Shown here: piece by piece, positions 55,544 to 64,000 of the stretch
Numbering within the stretch: position 1 is the stretch's first letter
How the letters are laid out: every line of letters starts with the position of its first letter
Source: Siphonodentalium dalli
Lineage: Eukaryota; Mollusca; Scaphopoda; Gadilida; Siphonodentaliidae
NCBI GenBank assembly: GCA_032622095.1
Contig: CP136069.1
Location: 38,418,194 to 38,482,193, forward strand
Direction: 5' to 3'
DNA length: 64,000 nt
The notes under the pieces: generated by a model
What the model saw: only the letters and a program-made list of their open reading frames with translations
What the model was told of the DNA's origin: nothing
Database searches by the model: none
Position numbers and translations under genes: made by a program

Positions 55544-55760
55544 AAGCCTGAGTTTAGTGTACCTGTCATTTGCAGAATGAGGTCCCCAGAATGGTGAATT
55601 TAGTGACGCTATCCCACGTAGACTAAATTCACCCTCTAAAGACCTCATTCTAGCTGCTTTGGCATCATCTGCTATGGGAGACATAGACTCAGATTAAGTT
55701 CCTCGAGTATGCAATGTGTTGTCTGCTAATTTGGGGATATAGAGAAACTAAACATATTCC
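55544..55760. mobile_element. Double-hairpin MITE family D, truncated copy
   Basis: Starts AAGCCTGAGTTTAGTGTACC, with one hairpin GCAGAATGAGGTCCCCAGAA against CCCTCTAAAGACCTCATTC, then the family's central sequence (ATGCAATGTGTTGTCTGCTA, ATTTGGGGATATAG). The right half is absent. Confidence 0.6.
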
Positions 55761-55924
55761 ATTGTTTTTTTTAACATAGAAGCCAATGATTCTACGAGTT
55801 ATCATCATCACTATAGACATTAAAACCAATTGTAATGGTTCTATATACACTAACGTACAATGGAAACGTGAACAATTCAAACAGGTTCATGGTGGTGTAT
55901 CTCTTCCCTGAACTCTCGGTATAT

Positions 55925-56105
55925 AATCTGGGCCCAGTTTCATGAAGCAAGGACTTAAGATGATGATCTTAAGATGGACTTAATCTAAGATGTAAGATGG
56001 GTCTTATGATGTCACTTTTCCGTTTCACGAACGCGTTTCATAAACAAAAATCTTAAGTCCATCTTAAGTTGAAAGTTAACTTCCCGCGCTTTTAGACTGG
56101 CTCGC
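55925..56105. repeat. CTTAAG-rich dispersed repeat
   Basis: Starts TGGGCCCAGTTTCATGAAGC, followed by repeated ACTTAAGAT/ATCTTAAG modules and ending ATCTTAAGTCCATCTTAAGT. The 'TTTCATGAAGC' plus CTTAAG style is common in invertebrate repeats. No protein. Confidence 0.45.
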
Positions 56106-57139
56106 GACAATTTATTACAGCTATGCGCTGAAAATATTGGTTTTGTGTCTGCTATATGCCTAGGTATATTGTCTGGTGATAGATAATAGAGCGTGTCGAG
56201 GCATACTTATGATATTGTAATGAAATGGCGATAATCAGAATACTGACTGCATGGTGCTATGCATGGTGCTATGTTTTCACGTCATATTCCATGCACACAT
56301 AGCTGCATGCTTCCGATACCTATTATATACAAATAGAACGAGCCCCAATATATACATCATAACTCTGGAGCTGATCCTTCACCTATAGTGCATGCCACTA
56401 AGGCCAGGGCATATGCTCGCTCCTTTCGGGTTCATGATATTAGGTTCTAATACATTATACGTCTTTGATGCATCTATAATTCTATAGGAAACCGAATATT
56501 TCCCCACAATGGCATGCACACGCAATACACCATTACGGAAGCACCGAGCTAAACGCTCTTTATTAAATTCCAACAGTCATGGAATACTGTTACAAAAAGC
56601 TCTTTATGTATATTACTGTAATGTGAATAGATCTTCATAACATGCTCCAAATAGACTTATTTCCAATCTGAGACATAATTGTAGAAGCCATATATAAATT
56701 ACATTAATGCCATCTGCTCTGCTTCTGTTGACAGATATGCCAAACGCTGTTATAATTAATAAATTGCGTGTGAACTTCGAAAATATACGCACAGGGCTAC
56801 GTTGAACGACAATTTTGCATAGATGTTTTGATAAAACCACAGCGACGAATTTTAGTAAAGAGCGTATACAATTAACAATAAGTGAATAGATGGTTCTTAG
56901 TGATATATGTTCTATATATTGAATATATGAGATATTTTTTTATTTCATAGTTAATAAAAACGTGATTCAGATGTAATAAATGTTATACATTGGATCTGAG
57001 ATCCACGTCTTGCATTGTTTTAGCAATACAGTTGAAGCACGCCCCGGACGCACAGTGATGGACCCGACACATCATGTATATACATCTGTTATATCATAAT
57101 TCCATATATATTGTATACTACTTTTTATACAAGTGGATC
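56106..57139. other. Unannotated sequence
   Basis: No gene or repeat recognised. The minus frames at 56379-56573 and 56613-56840 have no motif. Confidence 0.35.
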
Positions 57140-57275
57140 GTACCTTACATTATACTTATGTAAATATGTTCTTTATATATTATTGTCGGGAGCGAGACCA
57201 AGATAAGTTTTGTAACTTGTGCCTCAATTCCCTGCATTTAATTCTGGATGCAAATAAATATGTTTACATCAAACA
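57140..57275 (+). repeat. LINE-like 3' tail, second copy
   Basis: Shares TAAGTTTTGTAA, GCCTCAATTCCC and GCAAATAAATATGTTTACAT with 1880-1987. Coding sequence is absent. It directly precedes a TTAA MITE. Confidence 0.35.
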
Positions 57276-57279
57276 CACA

Positions 57280-57535
57280 TTAATCCTTTCATGACTGGAG
57301 CTTCCTGAAATTTTGCGAAAACCCTGTGCCAATGCATTCTCTTATATATGCGAGTATCGCATATGGAGCCTCGCATATATCAGAGAATGCAATAAACAAT
57401 ATATATCTTTACCTTGTAAGCCAGTTCATTCTCTTATATGCGACACTCCATGTGGGTGAATTGTATATATACGAGAATGCACTGGCACAGGATATTTAAT
57501 GCTGAACCAGCGCGGCTCCAATCACGAAAGGGTCA
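57280..57535. mobile_element. TTAA double-hairpin MITE, most complete copy
   Basis: Starts TTAATCCTTTCATGACTGGA (57280) and ends GGCTCCAATCACGAAAGGGT. Hairpin 1 pairs CCAATGCATTCTCTTATATA with TATATCAGAGAATGCA; hairpin 2 pairs GTTCATTCTCTTATAT with TATATACGAGAATGCA. Between them is TATCTTTACCTTGTAAGCCA. The right TTAA has been lost or mutated (TCATAATG). Confidence 0.65.
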
Positions 57536-57899
57536 TAATGTGTTTCATAGGAATTCTGTCGTTCTTGGAATTGCTACCTGGAGGATATATATATAGCGTC
57601 TTTAAGAAATGCATCGATGCATCGAAGCGGTTCATATGAACAATGCAACAATTCCCGACAACAAATTTGGCGTTGGAACATATTAACCATTCGACGGTAT
57701 GTCTAATAACACTTTAAATGCAAACAAAATAGCATAAGTCAACAGGTTACAATATGTATCTGTGTGCTTACAGAAGTATACAATCATATATATGATCGTA
57801 GCTTCATAAGGCCCATCGGGGTACAAGTTTTAGACAGGTACTATCTTGAAATGGCCACAAATATAACTCGGGAGATGACCCAGAGAAAAGGCGTTTGTA

Positions 57900-58298
57900 T
57901 AATGTTTTATGTCAGATCCGACTATCCTCGACCAATGATAATGCTTTATGTCGGATCCGACATTCCTCGACCAATGATTATGTTTTATGTCAGATCCGAC
58001 TATCCTCGACCAATGATTATGCTTTATGTCAGATCCACTATCCTCGACCAATGATTATGCTTTCTGTCAGATCCGACTATCCTCGACCAATGATAATGCT
58101 TTCTGTCAGATCCGACTATCCTCGACCAATGATTATGCTTTCTGTCAGATCCGACTATCCTCGACCAATGATAATGCTTTATGTCAGATCCGACTATTCT
58201 CGACCAATGATAATGCTTTATGTCAGTTCCGACTATCCCCGACCAATGATAATGCTTTATGTCAGATCCGACTATCCTCGACCAATGATTATGCTTTT
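57900..58298 (+). repeat. 39-bp minisatellite, ~10 units
   Basis: Units read TATGTCAGATCCGACTATCC, TCGACCAATGATAATGCTT. The unit length is a multiple of three and stop-free in several frames, so three long overlapping frames appear (for example 57895-58356 with 13-residue repeats of M-L-Y-V-R-S-D-Y-P-R-P-M-I). Strong unit conservation with few third-position differences points to a young minisatellite, not a selected repeat protein. Confidence 0.85.
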
Positions 58299-58782
58299 GA
58301 TGATTATTTATGTATGTACAACTGTTTGTTCAACAATGATACATTTATATTACTAGCAGGGTTACCCTGCGTTGCCCAGGTTAAAGTAATGTGAAACCCT
58401 CTGCGGATATTTGGTTGGAATAGAGAATACCCTTGCTCTCAAAGTGTTACACGTATTCTGATAAATTGTATATCCAAATGGCATCACAAAACATAATTCT
58501 TACACACGGAATATACGTAGTGGCCCACCTTGTCAGGTCGGAGCGATTATCATTTTGTTTATCGCGTTTAATCCGTCCCACCAATAAAGAAGTATTTATT
58601 TATTTACAACTGCGAATACTTCAGACGTTATAGCGTGAAACATGAACATCATAAACACATTAGTTCGAAAAAATAAAAGACGACAATTGTGTTTTACATA
58701 GAGATGTATCAATCAATCAATCAATATTATCTAGTTTATCATATCTTCATGAAGATACAGATGTTTTAAAGATATGTCCAGG
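58299..58782. other. Unannotated sequence with short simple repeat
   Basis: Contains TACTAGCAGGGTTACCCTGC (58352-58371), a small hairpin similar to 'ctactagcaggttagcccgc' at 20047, and an ATCAATCAATCAATCAAT tract at 58708-58725. No gene supported. Confidence 0.4.
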
Positions 58783-59714
58783 CAGAGGCGGACTGGGCCA
58801 AAAAACCGGCTCGGGAAATTAATATAATACCGGCCCATTTGTTGGGGGGGGGGGGGGGGGGGGGGTCCACAGTCCACCTTGGAAAATTCCAACTGCACCC
58901 CCCCCCCCTTGAATCAGAATCAGACCAAATACATATTTTTGCATAATTCCATTTGCACCTCTGGTCTAATATCCTATATATTCATAAACCATGGTTCTAA
59001 TATTCCCGGTATGAGACCATTCAGATATTTTTACCTGAAAAATTGCATAAAATCTAACATCTAGCGGTCTAACTCCAGACAAATGCACACGGCTACGGAC
59101 AAGAGACCAGGACACACCGGGCTGTTCATGGTTGTTCGGCCCGGGTGAGAACATTTTGAAAACTATACAAGAAAATCTCGAATCCGATAAACTAGACTGG
59201 CATCAACTGAAGCGTTCCTATTTTCTTATAAATTTCAATTGGGGGAGGGGTGCGTAAGAATTTTTTTGGGATTTACAGCTGGGAGTTACCGTTAAAATCT
59301 CGAGATTAATGGGGTCTTTACGTGGTGTTATATGATGCCGACAAGTTCATTTAATGTCAAAATTACGATTAGCCAATTCGGCTGGTTAAACAACACATGT
59401 GGCGGCCCACGTCCGGAATTTTCCCGGTCTCCCGATCGGCCATGCAGTCCGCCTCTGCCCTCATGAATTTATGTGAGAAGAGTACCATCTTATTGGATAC
59501 ACGGCTGGTTAAACAACACATGTGGCGGCCCACGTCGGTTTCATTTGCGGCCCAAGTTGTGGTTGGGCGGCCCAACCACATATACCCCCCCCCAAACCGT
59601 AAAAAAAAACCCCTCGGATTCTCGCTTGATAGAAAATCACGTGGAATAAAAAAAATTCCGGCCTCCGGCCCATCGGGAAATTTCCCGGTCTCCCGATCGG
59701 CCAGTCCGCCTCTG
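58783..59714. mobile_element. hAT-type nonautonomous element, copy 2 (inverted)
   Basis: Ends CAGAGGCGGACTGGG and CCAGTCCGCCTCTG. The sequence is the reverse complement of 9305-10294 through most of its length, including the GCCGCCACATGTGTTGTTTA repeats. The left flank is TGTCCAGG; on the right AGTCCAGG appears six bases beyond the end, so the target duplication may have been separated by TTAACA. A G run at 58844-58865 marks the internal low-complexity part. Confidence 0.75.
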
Positions 59715-59719
59715 TTAAC

Positions 59720-60841
59720 AGTCCAGGTGCTCCCCTGTTCTGGTGCTATATGCCACGATTCGGCATATCCGGTACTGTTCTACAGTGGTTCGTTTCTTAC
59801 CTAACTGGTCGTCAACAGAGAATACAAATTGGCAATGTATTGTCACAGTATTACAATCTTGATTATGGCGTGCCCCAGGGCTAAGTTCTAGGACCAATTC
59901 TGTACCTGCTGTACACCAAACCTATCGGTGCTGTTGTACGATCGCAAGGCATATGTGTGCACATGTATGCGGACGACACACAGTTATACCTTTCCGGCAG
60001 ACCCGATCAAGACTCATACCTAGTGAATAGGATCGAGAGCTGTCTTTCCGCTGTTAAAACCTGGATGACCTCCAATAAACTGATGTTAAACAATGACAAA
60101 ACTGAAGTCACGTGGGTTGCAAAACCATCCATTGTCAACCAATTGTGCATTACATCACTGCAAGCAGAACGTGACACTATTATCTTCTCTCCGTGTGTAA
60201 AAAATCTAGGAGTCCATCTCGATCGAACACTGTCTATGGAGACACATATCGACCACCTCTGCAGGTCTATATTCTTGGAATTGCGACGCCTTGGCCAGGT
60301 CCGCAAATATCTCACTGTTGACGCAGCAAAAAAACTTGTTGCTTCGTTTGTTACGAGTCGTCTAGACTACTGTAACATACTATTATTCCGGCTCCCCGAT
60401 TCGCAAATCAGCAGACTTCAACGCTTGCAGGACACCGCTGCCAGAATTGTACTTCGAAGAAGAAAAGGCTGTAGCGTAACAACCATGCACGCCGACCTTC
60501 ACTGGCTACCTATCAAAGATCGGATACAATTCAAAATAGCCACATTTGGTTTCCGTCGGATGTTTGCCTCTGATTCCCTTCCCGAATATATTAACAGTCT
60601 GGTATATCCATACAATCCCCGGCGAACACTTCGTTCTGGCGAATCGTCCCTTCTCTGCCCTCAAGGTGCAAATCTTATGACCGTCGGCGACAGAGCTTTC
60701 TCTGTAGCCTGTCCCGACATTTGGAACTTTCTACCAAATGAAATGCGGCAATCGTGTTTGCTAACCGATTTTCGATCTGCATTAAAAACTTATATGTTCC
60801 GACGACGCTACCCCGACACAAAGAAAACTAACAAAATCTGA
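59720..60841 (+). pseudogene. LINE reverse transcriptase, 5'-truncated
   Basis: C-terminal part of a non-LTR retrotransposon ORF2. Before the long frame starts, the same reading phase gives F-G-I-S-G-T-V-L-Q-W-F, G-V-P-Q-G then a TAA stop (59881-59883) and V-L-G-P-I-L. The catalytic box M-Y-A-D-D-T-Q-L-Y is at ~59963-59990. Then come the thumb region K-N-L-G-V-H-L-D-R and the terminal domain with S-R-L-D-Y-C-N, L-Q-D-T-A-A-R, H-W-L-P-I. The uninterrupted part is 294 codons long. The N-terminal half of RT and the endonuclease are absent and the hAT copy abuts the truncation. It looks like a CR1/L2-group element and is dead on arrival. Confidence 0.85.
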
Positions 60842-60957
60842 TTACTAGTATATATAATTCCACATATCTATTGATTATTTTGCATGTGCATTTCTTGTGT
60901 ATTTATATAATGTGTAAAGCGCTTAGGGCCCCTTACGGGGGATAGGCGCTATATAAA

Positions 60958-60999
<42 letters not shown>

Positions 61000-61000
61000 C
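60842..61000 (+). repeat. LINE 3' UTR and ATT tail
   Basis: Short 3' UTR with GTAAAGCGCTTAGGGCCCCT, GGGGGATAGGCGCTATATAA (a hairpin-like GCGC pair), then about 13 ATT units to 61000. This terminal layout is shared by L2/CR1-like elements, which end in short tandem tails instead of poly(A). Confidence 0.8.
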
Positions 61001-62035
61001 TGGCTAATCATTTTCAGTTTAAAAGAAATGATGTTATGCAGGTATAGCAGCTACAAGTGCCCGACACAGCGAGATTTTGTGTTTATGTTAGGCGATGAGT
61101 CTGTGCTAAAAAATGAAAGAAATCCTCTGTATCGGGCAGATATACCCTTGTCAGATATCACTATTGGAGGATCCTGAAAAGTCATGTGCTACGGACTGCG
61201 TTTACCTTTATCTCAGAAGTAACCATATTTGACTGCACACTGTGACAACTATTTTTGAACAGGCCTGCTCTACATTTCCATATCTCCTGGCAATTGTAAC
61301 TTTTTGTGTGGAAACTATATTGAATGGGACAGACTCAATAATGTTATAATATACTCATGAGCCATTCTAATATGCAATCCTCTGACGATTCAAGGTCCCT
61401 CAGTTTGAATGAATATATGTATCTCTTAAATAGATTGATATAAATATACTTTTAATGCTTTCTTCTATGTATCTGTGTTGCTAGATCATTATAGGAATGC
61501 CCTGATTTCCATCCCCATATAAATATGACAGTTGAGAAGATATAATTGTTCAAGTGACTTAATTCGGTCACCATTTGTCGAGACTGGAATGCCAAAAACT
61601 CCTTAGAACAACATGGGGATGGCCTGGGAGATGACTATATATAACTTTGTTGGATATCGGCGAATTGAACAATCTTATAAATGCTAGTGAATCTCCTATC
61701 TCCCTTTATCTGAAAAATTGTCATTTTATTTTCTCTGAAATTATAAGGAGTAGAGCATCGAAAATTGGACCGTATGCACGCCTCGATATGTCCTACTACC
61801 CACGGGCATCAAAACTTGTGTCCGCGCTTTCCATGCGGAGTTACCGCCCATAGATAGGCAAACACCATACACCAGGATGTATAAACTGAGGTTTTTTTTT
61901 TCATAAGTCCAGCGCTATTATTTTTTTATCGCATATTCCGAATAGGAAGAGTGATTCTGACTCGAATATGCCGCTTAAAAGTTTGTTCTCCGATGCTTTT
62001 TCGCTTTACGGAGAACGGAAATATTGCATCTATTT
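61001..62035. other. Unannotated sequence
   Basis: No supported gene. The plus frame 61647-61853 lacks motifs. Confidence 0.35.
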
Positions 62036-63040
62036 TTCCCGCCAAATCCAAACGGGCTAATTAAAGAGCAAAGGTAATGCCGTAGCAGGTACGTTGGCAT
62101 ACTCTATGTCCGCCCCCAAAGTTTGATAGCTATATACTTTAAAAGTAACCTGCCCAACGGAGAATGCGAGTCGGGGTGGGTTGAGACTTTTGGAAAATTC
62201 CACGAAAATCGCAAGGGGGCAAAATTCAAACATCTAGATAAAATATTTTTGACGAGTACATCTGATGAGTAGTGTTCACGCGCATCTAGACTGCGATTTT
62301 CTAATTTTCAGATGGAACGGTTTACTGGTGACAACGCTATATAACATAAATATATATACTTAAGTAGTCTATCACTAACCTATTTTTAGCCCCAAATCCA
62401 AACGGGCTAATGAAGGAGCGAGTTTAATACAGGGGCATGTAAGTCCGTATACTGTAGGTACGCCTCCAAAATTTGACCGCTCTACTATAAATACAACCTG
62501 CTCAACGGAGACCCTGCGTCGGCGTGGATTCAGACTTGGTGAATTCCACCCGAATATTAAATGGGGAAATTACTCCAAAAATCAAACATTGAGATAAATA
62601 CTTTTTGATGAGTGGACGTGCATGGTAAGCAGTATCCACGCGAAACTTTAATACGATTTTCAAAGTTTTAGAGTGAACGGTTTACTCCTGGTAGGGTGTA
62701 ATGTTGTTAACGGTACTATATTACTCAAATTCAAACTAACTCTTCTTGACGCCAATCTAAAACGGGCTTATAAAGGATTAAGGCTAATCTATGAGCAGGT
62801 ACATAGATATTCCATAGTTACGGCCCAAAAGTTCTACCGCTCTACCATGACAGCAACCTGCCCAATGGTGAGGGCGCTTACGCCTCGGTGAGGGTTGAGG
62901 ATTTTTGCCAAATTCGACCGAAAAGGGAAAAAAAGGAAAATCGCGAATCTAGTGCATGTGTTGTGTAGTATATACGGAAAACAGTAGTGTGACTTTCCAA
63001 GTTTTAGAGCGGAAGGGTAGGCACTCAGCTAGCGTTATCG
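62036..63040. repeat. Three diverged ~350-bp tandem units
   Basis: Units start CAAATCCAAACGGGCTAA at about 62043, 62393 and (as CAATCTAAAACGGGCTTA) 62753. Shared blocks: AACCTGCCCAACGGAGA, 'ttcca(c/a)cgaaaatcgc', 'gatgagtag/gatgagtgg', TTTTCAGATGGAACGGTTTACT. Units are ~70% alike by eye, so the array is old. No coding frame persists through the units. Confidence 0.7.
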
Positions 63041-63334
63041 TTTGCGATAGAGTTATCTCTCGATAACAGTTAACTTTCTATTACAGAGACGCTAACGACA
63101 CTAACGCACTGAAATACATATAGTAAAACTTCTAAAAGATTCTGAATCCGAAACTGAAAGAAATATAAAAAAATTATCAAAAAATGAGCAATAGCAGAGT
63201 TTTGGTGCATTAATATGTCTTCCACCCATTGATTTAAATGTAGATTACGATATCACCAAACATGCCAAATTTCGTGACCGTTGAACAGGATTTAGGTGCT
63301 GTAATTAGTCCTAAAAAAACTGAAAGCTTGGCTG

Positions 63335-63420
63335 GGTGAACGGTGGCCCAGTTGGTCAGGACCATGATGCATTAGACTGTCATTAACCATCCACGCTGGG
63401 TCGAACCAAATGACATAAAC
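63335..63420 (+). repeat. tRNA-like or SINE-head fragment
   Basis: GGTGGCCCAGTTGGTCAGGA resembles an A box and GCTGGGTCGAACCA resembles a B box, spaced as in tRNA-derived SINEs. No full cloverleaf could be drawn with confidence, and the 3' part does not match other parts of the window. Confidence 0.3.
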
Positions 63421-64000
63421 GTTTGGAATATATATCTTATTTAGAAATGTTAATTCAAGTCCATCATCAGAACACAGAGCACCAGTATGCATTCGCATGA
63501 AGAGGAACACACCTACATGTACATGTATACACATGGAATGGGATACCGTGGAAGTATATCTGATTCCATGGAATCTGACCTCTAGTTGTATTGTATTGTT
63601 GATCTGTGCAGTAGAGTGGTAGTGTGTGTGTCTATGTGAGCCATGCAGTCAGTGGTTCTTCGTCGTTCATATCTACTTCTAAGGAAAATGGATAATCACT
63701 AACAAATAAAACTCATGTTTCGGTTGCAGTCAGATTCAACCGAGTCTTAATATATATTAGCCGGCTTCAGAATTTATCAAACAGATGAGTATAAACCATT
63801 CCCTATTATATTGTCCTTGATGTGAAAATGTTCGGACCAATTATCATAACATGATTACTGTCTACAGTGAGATTGTGTGATTTGTATCTAGGAATTAAAA
63901 CAAATGATGCCCAAGTCCGGTCTTGGTGGTTTATAGTTAGAAGTGGACACCCCGCCAATCGCGCAACCACTAGCCATGTGCCAGCTGGGTATGGATTAAT
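63421..64000. other. Unannotated right edge
   Basis: AT-rich, with ACATGTACATGTAT near 63514. The last bases (AGTGGACACCCCGCCAATCG and GCGCAACCACTAGCCATGTG) could belong to another repeat cut by the window edge. Confidence 0.35.

Overview
This is eukaryotic, animal-type nuclear DNA, AT-rich and dense in repeats. The coding sequence is intron-split transposon and LINE sequence, with no operons. I judge it a lophotrochozoan and probably a mollusc (bivalve-like). The basis is the repeat near 20.17-20.83 kb (a 'TTTAGCTCACCTGAGAC' start, GTCCGTCC runs, then ~150-bp units), which I recall from molluscan genomes, and the frequent ACATGTA motifs. I see no convincing ordinary host gene. A 100-base N gap lies at 1988-2087.

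The main object is a very large PIF/Harbinger DNA transposon, 13262-42493 (~29.2 kb). It has perfect 47-bp terminal inverted repeats (TIRs) and a candidate TAT target duplication. Its two genes each start just inside a TIR and run toward each other. The transposase (+) is a four-exon model ending at 29324. The MADF/Myb-SANT plus BESS-like partner protein (-) is a three-exon model from 42270 to 26808. Both frames join cleanly through GT/AG introns. The 3' exons interdigitate: the last MADF exon sits in transposase intron 2, and the last two transposase exons sit in MADF intron 2. In this family the two proteins normally act together, the partner helping the transposase reach the nucleus and bind DNA. 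The element is swollen by later insertions. These include a 3.9-kb long-inverted-repeat element inserted with an 8-bp duplication at the transposase start codon, a 6.7-kb array of a 162-bp satellite in MADF intron 1, and many small palindromic elements.

Left flank (1-13.2 kb): dispersed repeats, TTAA-flanked piggyBac-like MITEs (one a perfect 215-bp palindrome), two hAT-type elements with 8-bp duplications, and a decayed LINE endonuclease region (-) interrupted by a CACTG-ended element.

Right flank (42.5-64 kb): nested foldbacks, a low-complexity TATAG tract, and a 5-kb foldback-like element (46.1-51.1 kb) whose arms are ~170-bp repeats carrying AAGATGGCGGCC cores. Then come a 68-bp minisatellite, a LINE ORF1 relic (-), a 39-bp minisatellite, a second hAT copy, a 5'-truncated LINE reverse transcriptase (+) with an ATT tail, and a three-unit ~350-bp repeat.

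The recurring theme is inverted-repeat architecture at every scale: perfect palindromes, tandem double hairpins, palindromes inside palindromes, and long foldback elements. All calls come from reading the sequence; no database search was run.
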